The notes beneath the pieces were generated by a model, which saw only the letters and a list, made by a program, of their open reading frames with translations, searched no databases and was not told the origin of the DNA. The translations under genes were made by a program, and so were the position numbers. DNA of 44,636 nt from positions 1-44,636 of the forward strand of contig CACXBF010000017.1 of NCBI GenBank assembly GCA_902765855.1, read 5' to 3'. The DNA is from an uncultured Ruminococcus sp. GTDB taxonomy: Bacteria > Bacillota > Clostridia > Oscillospirales > Acutalibacteraceae. Below are positions 29,032-39,001 of this stretch, piece after piece. How positions within the stretch are numbered: position 1 is the stretch's first letter; each line of letters starts with the position of its first letter.

Positions 29032-30237
29032 TTAATCAAAGAACTTTGAGTGGATAGCTGAAACAGCCTTATCTGCATCATCTGCATTAATAAGAACTGA
29101 AACCTTAATTTCACTTGTGGAAATCATCTGAATATTGATTTGTGCATCAAAGAGCGCCTCGAACATCTTTGTAGCAACACCTGCATGGCTCTCCATACCT
29201 GCACCGACAATAGAAATCTTTGCAACATCTTCTGAAAGAGTTACAGACTTACCGCCAACAACAGAAATAAAGTCTTCCATAATAGCAACTGCTTCCTTGC
29301 CATTTTCCTTAGCTACTGTGAAAGCGATATCCTTTGTGCCGTCACGGCCGATTGACTGAAGAATAATATCAACATTTATACCCTTAGAAGCAAGCTTGGA
29401 GAAAAGCTTAAATGCAAGACCCGGAACATCCGGAACACCAACAACTGAAATACGAGCAACATTTGTATCCTTAGCTACACCGCTGACCAACATTTTTTCC
29501 ATTTTAACTGCCTCCTTAACGATTGTGCCCGGTGCATTTGTCATACTTGAAAGCACCTCAAGCTCTATGTTATATTTTTTAGCCATTTCTACGCTTCTGT
29601 TATTCAAAACCTGTGCACCGAGAGTTGCAAGCTCAAGCATCTCATCATAAGAAATTGTATTGAGCTTCTTTGCGTTGCTGACCTTTCTTGGGTCAGCTGT
29701 ATAAACACCCTCAACATCTGTGAATATCTGGCAAAGGTCTGCGTGTGCCGCCGCTGCAATAGCAACTGCACTTGTATCAGAACCACCACGACCAAGTGTT
29801 GTAACATCATTATAGCGGTTAAGTCCCTGGAAACCTGCAACAACAACGATGTTATTCTTATCAAGCTCTTTCATTATACGGTCTGTGTTTACACGCTTAA
29901 TTCTTGCACTTGTATAAGCTGAGCTTGTTTCAAAGCCTGCTTGCCAGCCAAGAAGTGAAACAACCGGATAACCAAGCTTTTCGATAGCCATAGCAAGAAG
30001 CGCTATTGACATCTGCTCGCCTGCTGCAAGAAGCATATCTTTCTCACGCTTAGAAGCATTAGGGTTGATTTCGTTTGCTTTTTCGATAAGGTCATCAGTT
30101 GTATCGCCCTGTGCAGATACAACAACGACAACACTGTTGCCCTTTTTATATGTATCTGTAACTATTTTGGCGACATTCATTACTCTTTCAGCATTTGCTA
30201 CAGAGCTTCCGCCGAATTTCTGAACAATTAAACTCAT
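29032..30237 (-). CDS. lysC: Aspartate kinase (monofunctional, two ACT domains)
   Basis: Phosphorylates aspartate, the first step to lysine, threonine, methionine and diaminopimelate. 401 residues, full length: KFGGSS (7-12), the catalytic amino-acid-kinase domain to about 240 (GRGGSDTSAVA, FTDVEGVYTADPR), then two ACT domains (RISVVGVPDVPG and ISIVGAGMESHAG) that bind inhibitory amino acids. ATG follows GAGGGAGA. The order lysC after hom on the same strand groups the first and third steps of the pathway. No lysine riboswitch is visible in the 112-bp gap upstream, only a hairpin. Confidence 0.96.
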   Translation of the reverse strand: MSLIVQKFGGSSVANAERVMNVAKIVTDTYKKGNSVVVVVSAQGDTTDDLIEKANEINPNASKREKDMLLAAGEQMSIALLAMAIEKLGYPVVSLLGWQAGFETSSAYTSARIKRVNTDRIMKELDKNNIVVVAGFQGLNRYNDVTTLGRGGSDTSAVAIAAAAHADLCQIFTDVEGVYTADPRKVSNAKKLNTISYDEMLELATLGAQVLNNRSVEMAKKYNIELEVLSSMTNAPGTIVKEAVKMEKMLVSGVAKDTNVARISVVGVPDVPGLAFKLFSKLASKGINVDIILQSIGRDGTKDIAFTVAKENGKEAVAIMEDFISVVGGKSVTLSEDVAKISIVGAGMESHAGVATKMFEALFDAQINIQMISTSEIKVSVLINADDADKAVSAIHSKFFD

Positions 30238-30274
30238 CTACAATTTCTCCCTCTTTTTATTATATATACGCTGA

Positions 30275-30306
30275 CTTTGGTTAAGCTCATATTTAGTTAA
30301 CCAAAG
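30275..30306 (-). repeat. Hairpin between hom and lysC
   Basis: CTTTGGTTAA/TTAACCAAAG, 10-bp perfect arms with a 12-nt loop. The T run on the minus strand is absent, so processing or weak attenuation is likelier than termination. Confidence 0.55.
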
Positions 30307-30349
30307 CAACGAAATAAACAAGATTATTATATCAGATTTTCTTTAAAAA

Positions 30350-31594
30350 TTAAAGATCTGAAATTCTGATTTTTGAAAGAACCTTTACACCGCTATCTTC
30401 AAGAGCCTTAACAGCTTTTTCTATATCAGATTCTTTCATATCGCCTGTTGTAAAGGCAAACTCGTTTTCCTTAGCGCCATTTCTTGTAAGAACTTTAACG
30501 CCTGCAAAAAGCTCATTAGCTTTTTCAAAAGCTGCCTTTGTGTCATCAGCCTCTGCTCTTACATAAACGCTCATAATAGTATTTGCATAAGGCTCTACAT
30601 CGCTCTCTGAACCATCTGCCCAACCGAGATATTTTCTTGCAGAAAGATGCTTAACGCAGTCTATAATATCAGCAACAACAGCACTTGCAGTAGGAAGCTT
30701 ACCAGCACCCTTACCATAGAATACAACATCACCTGTTGCATCGCCACGAACAAGAATACCGTTGAATACATCGTCAATACCTGCAAGCTGACTGCTGCGT
30801 TCAATGAACATAGGCTCAACTGTAATATCGACCTTACCATCTTCAAGTTTCTTAACTTGACCGATAAGCTTTACTACTCCACCCCATGCGTCTGCATAGA
30901 GAACATCGTCAAGAGTGATTTCTGTTATACCCTTTGTATTAACATAATCAGGATAAATATGCTTGCCATATGCAAGAGAAGCAAGAATACAAATCTTTCT
31001 GCAAGCATCATCGCCCTCAATATCAGCCTTTGGATTTCTCTCGGCATAGCCAAGCTCCTGAGCCATTTTAAGTGCGTCTGCAAAAGGCATTTGCTCACGA
31101 ATCATCTTTGTGAGGATAAAGTTTGTTGTACCATTGAGGATACCGGCAATCTCGATAACATCATTTGCTGCAAGGCACTGGCTCATTGGGCGGATAATTG
31201 GAATACCGCCGCCTACGCTTGCTTCAAAGAGGAAGTTTGCATTCTTTTCCTGCGCGATGGCAAGAAGCTCTGCACCTTTTTTAGCAACAAGTTCTTTATT
31301 TGAGGTTACAACGCTTTTGCCTGCCTGTAAGCAACGCTTAACAAAATCATAAGCAGGGTTTATTCCGCCCATAACTTCGGCAACAACTTTAACCTCATCA
31401 TCATTCAAAATATCCTCAAAATTCTTTGTAAATCTATCCGCAAGAGGACTATCAGGAAATTCTCTTATATCAAGAATATACTTGATATTGATTTCTTCCT
31501 TTGCTCTTTTGGCAATGCTTTCGGCATGGCTTGTTAAAACTTCTACAACGCCTGAACCGACTACACCATGTCCCATAACCGCTACCTGTACCAT
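30350..31594 (-). CDS. hom: Homoserine dehydrogenase
   Basis: Reduces aspartate semialdehyde to homoserine with NAD(P)H. 414 residues: Rossmann motif GHGVVGSGV near the start, the substrate-side block ILNGTTNFILTKM...YAERNPKADIEGDDA with the catalytic Lys/Asp region, and a C-terminal ACT-like domain (about 335-410) for threonine control. ATG follows AAGGGAGA. It is 47 bp downstream of the PBP gene and 112 bp before lysC, all leftward, so some co-transcription is possible. Confidence 0.95.
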   Translation of the reverse strand: MVQVAVMGHGVVGSGVVEVLTSHAESIAKRAKEEINIKYILDIREFPDSPLADRFTKNFEDILNDDEVKVVAEVMGGINPAYDFVKRCLQAGKSVVTSNKELVAKKGAELLAIAQEKNANFLFEASVGGGIPIIRPMSQCLAANDVIEIAGILNGTTNFILTKMIREQMPFADALKMAQELGYAERNPKADIEGDDACRKICILASLAYGKHIYPDYVNTKGITEITLDDVLYADAWGGVVKLIGQVKKLEDGKVDITVEPMFIERSSQLAGIDDVFNGILVRGDATGDVVFYGKGAGKLPTASAVVADIIDCVKHLSARKYLGWADGSESDVEPYANTIMSVYVRAEADDTKAAFEKANELFAGVKVLTRNGAKENEFAFTTGDMKESDIEKAVKALEDSGVKVLSKIRISDL

Positions 31595-31641
31595 TTTTCT
31601 ATCTCCCTTACTTTATAATAATATTATATAATTAAATTAAT

Positions 31642-34002
31642 TTATCTTGTTTCTTCTAAGCTTGTCTGCTCCGGTTCAGATGATTCTACACTTGAATCTA
31701 TACTTTCTGTAGAACTTTCACCACTCTCTGTACTTTCTGTTGAACTTTCGCCGCTTTCGGTACTTTCTGCAGAACTTTCACCTGAACTTTCGTTACTTGT
31801 ATCAGAAGATTCGTTAGACCATTCATAGCTATATTCTGTGTTACTTGATTCTGGAGGTGTGATAATTCTTCCATGATTAGACGTACAGGTTCCAGGCATA
31901 TTATCCGCTGTATAATAACCTGTTACTGTATCAGGACAAAGCGAATTTGCAATAAGACCGTTTTCTCGACAGAATTTCTGAGCAATAACTGTATCTGGTA
32001 TGTTGAAGTCCTTATGTTCTTTCGTCTTGAGATATTCTGTCATAATCTCAGACCACAGAATATGGTTCTTGCCTTCTTCTTCCTGATTTATAGTAGCAGG
32101 AATATCGTGTCCTTGCCAAATACCTGCAACTGCGTAAGGGGAAGCTCCGACAAACCAGTTATCATAGGTATTATCAGTAGTACCTGTCTTACCGATAATA
32201 TCCCAACCGCTGACGGCTGCACGATAACCAAGTCCTTCTTTATCGCTGACAACCTGATGGAGCAATCTATTCATAATTGCTGCTGTTTCTTCACTTATAG
32301 CACGGGAAGAAACTCTTTTATCTCTCTGGTCAAGGATAATGTTGTTATCTTGGTCAGTTACATAATAGTAGGTATATGGTTCGTAGTATGTTCCGCCATT
32401 ACAGAACGGAACATATGAGGCTGTCATTTCACGAACGGTAGTTCCGCCATGAACACCACCCATGGACATAGCAACTATATTTTTTGAATCCTGATCTGGG
32501 TCAAGATGCGCAAGCTTAAACTTATTTGTAGCATAGTTATAGCTTTCGCTCATACCTATTTGATTGAGAAGGTTAACTGTCGCTGCGTTTGAAGAAATCT
32601 CAAGAGCAGTCATCACTGTTATATTGCCACGATAGCCCTCGTACCAGTTATTAGGACCTGCTACAACATTTCCATTTGAATCATAAGACCAATCAGGAAT
32701 TGCTGTATCTGAAATCAATGATGAAAAGTTAACTATCTTATCTTCAATAGCAGGAGCATAAACGGCAATAGGCTTAATTGTTGAACCAGGCTGTAGGTAT
32801 GCGCCATTTGCTCTATCAAAGAGGAATAATCCATCTTTTTCATTACGACTGCCCACTGTTGCAAGAATTCTGCCATCAAGCCCCATCATAATATAACCGC
32901 ATTCGAGCTTCTTATCCTTAGGCGTCTTCCACTGAAGAACTTTTCTTTGTGCAATACTCTGTGCTGTTGGATCCATTGCTGAATAAATCTTTAATCCCTC
33001 TGTATAAAGCTTTCTCTCTGCCTCGCGCTCGCTTATATTAAGATTTTTCTGTAATGCTTCAGAAACCTCTCTGAACAGCATATCGTTATACCAACTTTGG
33101 GTTGGGTTTTCGTCGTCTTCATCGTCATAACTATATCCGACAAAGGTCATTGTTGCCGATTCCTTCATGGCAGCCTCATACTCAGACTGAGTAATTCTGC
33201 CCTGTGAATACATCTCTCCAATAACAACTTCACGGCGTTTTTTATTATTCTCAGGATAAGCAAGAGGATTATAAACTGCAGGATTTTGTGTAATACCTGC
33301 AATAGCAGCACACTCTGCAATAGAACACTCGTTTATATCCTTATCAAAATAAAAATTTGCGGCAGCCTGAACACCACTGCAACCACTTCCGAAGTTTACT
33401 ATATTAAGGTAAGCCTCAAGAATTTCTTCTTTAGTATATTGCTTTTCGAGGTCAAGCGCATGGAATATCTCAGTAATCTTACGATTAAGGCTGACATCGT
33501 CATTTTCCGTAACATTCTTAACAAGCTGTTGTGTTATTGTAGAGCCACCGTAATCAGCCCTACCTGTAATAAGACTTAATACAGCGCCGCTTGTACGAAT
33601 CCAGTCAACACCTTTATGGTCATAGAAACGCTTGTCTTCAATGGAAACAACTGCATCCGTCATCGCCTTTGGAATATTATTATAATCAACCCAAACACGA
33701 TTTTCTGCATTATAAAGGTTTTGGTCGAGCGTTACTGTTCCGTCATCATTCGTGACATAAATACTACTGGTTATGTTTTTCTTTGCATTTCTTAAATCAA
33801 GACTGAATGGCTCATTTGCAACATCAATTATATAAGCCACAATAGAAATCATAACAACAACACCAGTAATAACTCCAACCAACAAGGCGGTAAGAAGTAT
33901 TCTTTTAACAATACCCCATACCCTTGACAGCGCTGGATGACTTTCAGTGAAAATCATTACGCCACCTTCGTCAGAATAATTACTTATATCAGTATTTTTC
34001 AT
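31642..34002 (-). CDS. Class A penicillin-binding protein (PBP1A family)
   Basis: Bifunctional peptidoglycan glycosyltransferase and transpeptidase. 786 residues: a cytoplasmic start, a membrane anchor (about 33-57), then a GT51 domain with EDKRFYDHKGVD (catalytic Glu), GGSTITQQLVKN and ERK-like region. The transpeptidase has STIK (SxxK), SSN (SxN) and GKTGTTDN (KTG). The C-terminus is an extracellular Ser/Glu/Thr repeat tail (about 725-780). The first ATG (34002) has AAAGGCGGG at a long distance; the ATG 15 codons later has GAAGGTGG close by and may be the real start. Confidence 0.94.
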   Translation of the reverse strand: MKNTDISNYSDEGGVMIFTESHPALSRVWGIVKRILLTALLVGVITGVVVMISIVAYIIDVANEPFSLDLRNAKKNITSSIYVTNDDGTVTLDQNLYNAENRVWVDYNNIPKAMTDAVVSIEDKRFYDHKGVDWIRTSGAVLSLITGRADYGGSTITQQLVKNVTENDDVSLNRKITEIFHALDLEKQYTKEEILEAYLNIVNFGSGCSGVQAAANFYFDKDINECSIAECAAIAGITQNPAVYNPLAYPENNKKRREVVIGEMYSQGRITQSEYEAAMKESATMTFVGYSYDDEDDENPTQSWYNDMLFREVSEALQKNLNISEREAERKLYTEGLKIYSAMDPTAQSIAQRKVLQWKTPKDKKLECGYIMMGLDGRILATVGSRNEKDGLFLFDRANGAYLQPGSTIKPIAVYAPAIEDKIVNFSSLISDTAIPDWSYDSNGNVVAGPNNWYEGYRGNITVMTALEISSNAATVNLLNQIGMSESYNYATNKFKLAHLDPDQDSKNIVAMSMGGVHGGTTVREMTASYVPFCNGGTYYEPYTYYYVTDQDNNIILDQRDKRVSSRAISEETAAIMNRLLHQVVSDKEGLGYRAAVSGWDIIGKTGTTDNTYDNWFVGASPYAVAGIWQGHDIPATINQEEEGKNHILWSEIMTEYLKTKEHKDFNIPDTVIAQKFCRENGLIANSLCPDTVTGYYTADNMPGTCTSNHGRIITPPESSNTEYSYEWSNESSDTSNESSGESSAESTESGESSTESTESGESSTESIDSSVESSEPEQTSLEETR

Positions 34003-34273
34003 TCACGACAACCCGCCTTTCCCGAAAAATAATTCATTTTAAGAAACTAAAAATAATCATAACTCGCTTATCTTAACTTAAGAATTGAATGTTATCTTTA
34101 GTATTATACCATAAAATCAAAAAAATGGAATGAAAAATTTAAAAATTCAAAATATATTTGCGATTTACCTAAATTTTAAAAAATTTTTATAGCATTTGAC
34201 GAATAAATCACTATATTTTTGGCAAAATTAAGCTTGAAAAAGCCAAATATTTCATAAAGGGAGAGTAATTATA

Positions 34274-34624
34274 ATGAAAAAAATGATTGCTGTTACGGGT
34301 TGTTTTGTAATCTTCTGTCTGATTATAAACGGTATACTAATACCCTCTCTGCCAAATGTAAATGCAGAAAACACTCCTCCAACAACACAAACAAGCTCTA
34401 GTGAGGAAAGCTCTGAAATTATCTCTAAACCTGAGGAATTTTATATTTTAAAGGATTATAACGGAAAAATTGCCGTTTACTCATCAAATTCTAACAAGCC
34501 GATAGAAATAACTAACGCTTCTACGGCTAAACTTCCCAAAAGTGACCAAGATGCCCTAAGAGCCGGCATTAAAGCAAAATCAAGAAAAGAACTTAATCGT
34601 CTTTTGGAGGATTTTTGCAGCTAA
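34274..34624 (+). CDS. BofC-like secreted protein
   Basis: A 116-residue protein with a signal peptide (MKKMIAVTGCFVIFCLII...NVNA), a short Ser/Thr/Glu linker, and a C-terminal domain of about 60 residues. The pattern is FYILKDYNGKIAVY...KPIEITN...LPKSDQDALRAGI...ELNRLLEDFCS. It matches the BofC C-terminal-like domain family common in Clostridia, often of unknown function outside sporulation. ATG follows AAAGGGAGAG. The 270 bp upstream, divergent from the PBP gene, are AT-rich with no clear promoter assignment. Confidence 0.72.
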   Translation: MKKMIAVTGCFVIFCLIINGILIPSLPNVNAENTPPTTQTSSSEESSEIISKPEEFYILKDYNGKIAVYSSNSNKPIEITNASTAKLPKSDQDALRAGIKAKSRKELNRLLEDFCS

Positions 34625-34671
34625 TCGCTATAGCTTTTCCCCGAGCCATAATGGCGATGTCGCATAATCGC

Positions 34672-34700
34672 TTGACAAAGGCTGTATTATATATTAAAAT
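34672..34700 (+). promoter_or_regulatory. Promoter of the fatty-acid operon
   Basis: TTGACA, 17-bp spacer, TAAAAT, about 138 bp before fabH. No FapR- or FabT-type operator could be recognised with confidence in the leader. Confidence 0.72.
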
Positions 34701-34837
34701 AAAATGTGCATAATATGCCAAAGAAAATTATTTTTATACAATAACACAATATTTAATTTTCCTTGAAGATTCGATTTACTCATCGAATTATTTTTTACAT
34801 CAGATATTTTTATTTCAAAAACGGAGGAAAAGTTTTT

Positions 34838-35797
34838 ATGAGTTTCAGCATTCTCGGAACAGGCAAGGCTGTGCCTGATTATATCCTTACAAATGATGAG
34901 CTTTCGACCATCGTTGAAACAAACGATGAATGGATTCGTACCAGAACAGGTATTGAGGAAAGACGAATCTGTAAGGACGAAACTATTACTGAACTTTGCG
35001 TAAAGGCTGCTAAAGAGGCTCTTGATGATGCGGGTATCACTGCTGAACAGCTTGACCTTATTATTTGCTCTACTATGCGCGGCGAAAATCTTACACCTTC
35101 TCAAGGCTGTATGATTCAAAAAGAAATCGGTGCAAAATGCCCCGCTTTCGACCTCAACGCCGCTTGCTCAGGATTTATCTATGCTCTTGACGTAGCAGAC
35201 GGATATTTCGTAAGAAAAAAAGCAAAATATGTTCTTGTTGTTTCTATGGATAACCTCTCTAACATAACAAACTGGAAAGACCGCTCAACCTGCGTTCTTT
35301 TTGGTGATGGAGGTGCCGCCGCTGTTCTTGGTGAGGGTGATGACCTCCTTGCAATTCACCTTACTGCCGCAGGAAATGATGAAGTTCTTCGTATTCCTCA
35401 CGGCGAAAACTCTTCTCCGTTCTATGAACATAAGCCTGAACCTGCACTTCTTCAAATGATGGGCAATGATGTTTATAAGTTTGCTGTAACTGCTATGCCT
35501 GAGGGCATTAAAACAGTTGTTGATGAAGCCGGACTTCAACAGAGCGACGTTGATTGGGTTATTCCTCATCAGGCTAATATCAGAATTATCAATACAGCCG
35601 CAGCAAAGCTTGATATTCCAAGAGAAAGATTCTTCTGCAATATCAACCACTATGGAAATACATCTTCAGGAAGCGTTCCTATTGCTCTCCACGAGGCAAG
35701 TCAGGCTGGACTTCTTAAGAAGGGTGACATTATCGCTCTTTGTGCTTTCGGTGGAGGTCTTACAACCGGAAGCTGTATTATTCGTTGGTGTAAATAA
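34838..35797 (+). CDS. fabH: 3-oxoacyl-ACP synthase III
   Basis: Condenses acetyl- or acyl-CoA with malonyl-ACP to start fatty-acid synthesis. 319 residues: catalytic Cys110 in LNAACSGF, His in PHQANIRI and Asn in NHYGNTSSGS complete the triad; the C-terminal GGGLTTGS is typical. ATG at 34838 follows ACGGAGG; the upstream in-frame extension from 34763 lacks a ribosome site. First gene of the operon. Confidence 0.96.
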   Translation: MSFSILGTGKAVPDYILTNDELSTIVETNDEWIRTRTGIEERRICKDETITELCVKAAKEALDDAGITAEQLDLIICSTMRGENLTPSQGCMIQKEIGAKCPAFDLNAACSGFIYALDVADGYFVRKKAKYVLVVSMDNLSNITNWKDRSTCVLFGDGGAAAVLGEGDDLLAIHLTAAGNDEVLRIPHGENSSPFYEHKPEPALLQMMGNDVYKFAVTAMPEGIKTVVDEAGLQQSDVDWVIPHQANIRIINTAAAKLDIPRERFFCNINHYGNTSSGSVPIALHEASQAGLLKKGDIIALCAFGGGLTTGSCIIRWCK

Positions 35798-35885
35798 TGC
35801 GTTTTCCGTATAAAATTCGTTTTTTTCGGAATTATATGGAAACACTGCTTAAAATACGATAAAATTAACGGAGGTTAAAAGTCTT

Positions 35886-36803
35886 ATGGCAAAAACTGTT
35901 TTTGTTTTTTCGGGACAAGGTGCTCAATACCCCTCTATGGGCAAAGAATTATATGAAAATTCTCCTGCTGCAAAGGCTGTTTTCGATATGGCGGAGGCAA
36001 TTCGCCCCGGAACTATTAAACAATGCTTTGAGGGTACTAAGGAAGAACTTAGTATAACAATTAATACTCAGCCTTGTATGTTCGCAGTTGACCTTGCAGC
36101 CGCAGCCGCAGTTAAAGAGGCGGGCATTAACCCCGATTACATAGCTGGTTTTTCTCTTGGCGAAATTGCTGCTGTAGCTTTCGCAGGAATCTTATCATAT
36201 GAGGAAGCTTTTAAACTCGTATGCAGACGAGCAGAGCTTATGGACAAGGCTGCAACTGAAAATAAAGGTGCTATGGCGGCTATCCTCAAGCTCACAACAG
36301 ATAAAGTAGAAGAAATCTGCAAGAAATATAATAAAGCTTGGCCTGTAAACTATAACTGCCCCGGACAAACAGTTGTTGCTGCCGCTGAGGATGAAATTGA
36401 CGCTCTCTGCGAAGATGTAAAAGCTGAAAAAGGCAAGGCTGTTAAACTTGCTGTAAGCGGCGCTTTCCACTCTCCGTTTATGGAAAGTGCATCTAAGGGA
36501 CTTGCTGAGTACCTTGAGGGTATTACTCTTAGCGAACCAAACATCCCTGTTTATGCTAACCTCACTGCAAAGCCTTATACATTATCAGACGCTAAGGAAC
36601 TTCTTGCAAAACAAGTTATGAACCCTGTAAAATGGCAGACTACTGTTGAAAACCTTATTGCAGAGGGTGCAGACACCTTTATTGAAGTTGGTGTTGGTAA
36701 AACTCTTGTTGGTCTTGTTAAAAAAACAAGCAAAGAAGTTACTGCTATTAATGTTGAAAACAAGGCTACCTTAGACGAGGCTAAGGCTATTGTTCTTGGT
36801 TAA
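35886..36803 (+). CDS. fabD: Malonyl-CoA:ACP transacylase
   Basis: Transfers malonyl from CoA to ACP. 305 residues: FSGQGAQYPSMGK start, nucleophile Ser90 in GFSLGEIAA, catalytic His in GAFHSPFM (about 200), and late EVGVGKTLVGLV. ATG follows ACGGAGG. The 88-bp gap after fabH has a bulged hairpin (about 35802-35849) with its T-rich loop. Confidence 0.96.
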   Translation: MAKTVFVFSGQGAQYPSMGKELYENSPAAKAVFDMAEAIRPGTIKQCFEGTKEELSITINTQPCMFAVDLAAAAAVKEAGINPDYIAGFSLGEIAAVAFAGILSYEEAFKLVCRRAELMDKAATENKGAMAAILKLTTDKVEEICKKYNKAWPVNYNCPGQTVVAAAEDEIDALCEDVKAEKGKAVKLAVSGAFHSPFMESASKGLAEYLEGITLSEPNIPVYANLTAKPYTLSDAKELLAKQVMNPVKWQTTVENLIAEGADTFIEVGVGKTLVGLVKKTSKEVTAINVENKATLDEAKAIVLG

Positions 36804-36865
36804 AACTAAGATTTAAAATGGTCTTTCAGCTTTAAGGTTTTTAACCTTGAAAGGAATGAGTATAA

Positions 36866-37612
36866 ATGTTTGAATTAACTAATAAAAATGCAATCGTTAC
36901 AGGCGCTTCAAGAGGTATCGGCAAGGCTGTTGCTTTAAAGCTTGCTGCTCTCGGTGCAAATGTAGCTGTTGTATATGCTGGAAACGCTGAAAAAGCTAAC
37001 GAAACTGTTGCAGAAATTGAGGCTCTTGGTGTAAAGGCTAAGGCATACTGCTGTGATGTTTCAAGTTTTGATTCTGCAAAAGAACTTATCGCTTCTGTAA
37101 TCGAAGAATTCGGCGGAGTTGATATTCTTGTAAATAATGCCGGTATTGTTAAGGATTGTCTTGTTCTCTCTATGAAAGAAGATGACTTCGACAGAGTTAT
37201 TGATGTAAACCTCAAGGGTACATTCAATATGATTAAAAATGTATATCAGCATATGATGAAAAAGCGTCGTGGCAGAATTATTAACCTTTCATCTGTTGTC
37301 GGTCTTAACGGCAACGCCGGTCAGGCTAATTACGCTGCTGCTAAAGCCGGTATTATCGGTATGACAAAGTCAGTCGCTAAAGAGCTTGCTGCTCGTGGCG
37401 TAACCGTTAACGCTATTGCTCCCGGTTTTATCGGAACAGATATGACTGCCGCTCTCAGCGACAAAAATAAGGAAGCTATAATGGCGTCTATCCCTGCAAA
37501 GAAAATGGGTACTCCTGATGATATAGCTAACACTGTTGCGTTCCTTGCAAGTGACGAAGCTGCATATATCACAGGTGAAGTTATTAAGGTTGATGGCGGT
37601 ATGGCAATGTAA
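36866..37612 (+). CDS. fabG: 3-oxoacyl-ACP reductase
   Basis: NADPH-dependent first reduction of the elongation cycle. 248 residues, classical short-chain dehydrogenase: TGASRGIGKA cofactor motif (12-21), NNAG (90-93), catalytic Ser143, Tyr156 and Lys160 (YAAAK), and a C-terminal GGMAM. ATG behind AAAGGAATG. Preceded by a small hairpin in the fabD-fabG gap. Confidence 0.96.
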   Translation: MFELTNKNAIVTGASRGIGKAVALKLAALGANVAVVYAGNAEKANETVAEIEALGVKAKAYCCDVSSFDSAKELIASVIEEFGGVDILVNNAGIVKDCLVLSMKEDDFDRVIDVNLKGTFNMIKNVYQHMMKKRRGRIINLSSVVGLNGNAGQANYAAAKAGIIGMTKSVAKELAARGVTVNAIAPGFIGTDMTAALSDKNKEAIMASIPAKKMGTPDDIANTVAFLASDEAAYITGEVIKVDGGMAM

Positions 37613-37706
37613 TTTGCCTTTCGCTTGATAGATATAATATTAGGAGTATAATTGTTTGTAATACTCAGAATTTTATCTGAGCTATTTAAGAAAGGAATTG
37701 TTTTAA

Positions 37707-38933
37707 ATGAGAAGAGTTGTTATAACCGGTATCGGTGCTGTAACACCTGTCGGAAACGATATAGAAACAATGTGGAATTCACTTATAAACGGAAAAAATG
37801 GCATTGACTATATAAAGAGCTTTGATACTGAAAAGCTTAAAGTTAAAGTTGCTGCTGAAGTTAAAGACTTTGACCCGACAAAGTATATTGAAAAAAAGGA
37901 ACTCAGAAAAACTGACCTTTTCTGTCAGTATGCTATTGCAGCAGCTTGTCAGGCAGTCGAGGATAGTGGCATTATCGGCACTATTGAAGACGAAAAGCTT
38001 GGTGTTTATGTTGGTTCCGGCACAGGCGGTATGCACACATTCTTCACTCAGTGCGAAAATATGATTGCTGAGAAGAAGATTTCTCCATTCTTTATTCCTA
38101 TGATGATAGGTAATATGGCTGCTGGTCTTATCGCTATCCGTTTCAGTGCAAAGGGTCCTTGTCTTCCTGTTGTTACAGCTTGTGCTACATCAACACACGC
38201 TGTCGGTGAAGCTTTCCACGCAATTAAGAACGGCTATGCAGACGCTATCATCACCGGTGGTGCTGAGGCTGCTATTACACCTCTTGCAATAGCAGGTTTT
38301 TCAAGCTGTATGGCCCTTTCTACAAGAAATGACCCGAATAGTTCGTCTATCCCATTTGACAAACGCCGTGACGGTTTTGTTATGGGTGAGGGCGCCGGTA
38401 TACTCGTTCTTGAGGAATATGAACATGCTGTTGCTCGTGGTGCTAAGATTTATGCAGAAATTGCAGGATATGGCAATACTTGCGATGCACATCATGTTAC
38501 AGCTCCAGACCCAGAAGCAGCCGGTGCAGCTCGCTGTGTAGAAATTGCATTAAAAGAAGCTGGTATCACAGATGACGATACTCTCTATATCAATGCTCAC
38601 GGCACAAGCACGCCTGCAAATGACAAGACAGAAACAGCCGCTTTCAAGAGAGCTCTCGGCGAAAAGGCTTATGACACATATATCAGCTCAACAAAGTCTA
38701 TGACAGGACATATGCTCGGTGCAACAGGTGCAGTTGAGGCTATTGTCGCTGCTCTTGCTGTTAAGAACGGAATTGTTCCTCCTACTATCGGACTTGAAGA
38801 GCCTGACCCAGAATGCGACCTCAACTATGTTCCTAACAAGGCTGTTGAAGTACCGCTTACTGCCGCTGCATCAACTACATTTGGTTTCGGCGGTCACAAT
38901 GCTTGTATCGCTTTAAAGCAGATAACTGAATAA
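37707..38933 (+). CDS. fabF: 3-oxoacyl-ACP synthase II
   Basis: Elongating condensing enzyme. 408 residues: Cys159 in VTACATSTHA, His residues in NAHGTSTPAND and SMTGHMLGATGA, and the C-terminal FGFGGHNACI. ATG follows AAAGGAAT. The 94-bp gap upstream contains a CTCAGA/TCTGAG hairpin and an AGTAT/ATACT pair. Confidence 0.96.
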   Translation: MRRVVITGIGAVTPVGNDIETMWNSLINGKNGIDYIKSFDTEKLKVKVAAEVKDFDPTKYIEKKELRKTDLFCQYAIAAACQAVEDSGIIGTIEDEKLGVYVGSGTGGMHTFFTQCENMIAEKKISPFFIPMMIGNMAAGLIAIRFSAKGPCLPVVTACATSTHAVGEAFHAIKNGYADAIITGGAEAAITPLAIAGFSSCMALSTRNDPNSSSIPFDKRRDGFVMGEGAGILVLEEYEHAVARGAKIYAEIAGYGNTCDAHHVTAPDPEAAGAARCVEIALKEAGITDDDTLYINAHGTSTPANDKTETAAFKRALGEKAYDTYISSTKSMTGHMLGATGAVEAIVAALAVKNGIVPPTIGLEEPDPECDLNYVPNKAVEVPLTAAASTTFGFGGHNACIALKQITE

Positions 38934-39001
38934 TAAAATTAAAGCTATAAAAGCCTTTAACAAAAAGGAGCGGTAAAAAGCCGCTGAAAGGAATGAATCA
39001 A

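Noticed and set aside
30238-30349. Lysine riboswitch before lysC
   Set aside because: The gap is only 112 bp and holds one simple hairpin; none of the conserved lysine aptamer elements are visible.
30647-31303. 218-residue plus-strand frame opposite hom
   Set aside because: It is a shadow of homoserine dehydrogenase with improbable composition (Cys/Asn/Ile) and no SD.
31873-32418. 181-residue plus-strand frame opposite the PBP gene
   Set aside because: Antisense shadow of conserved transpeptidase codons; no ribosome site.
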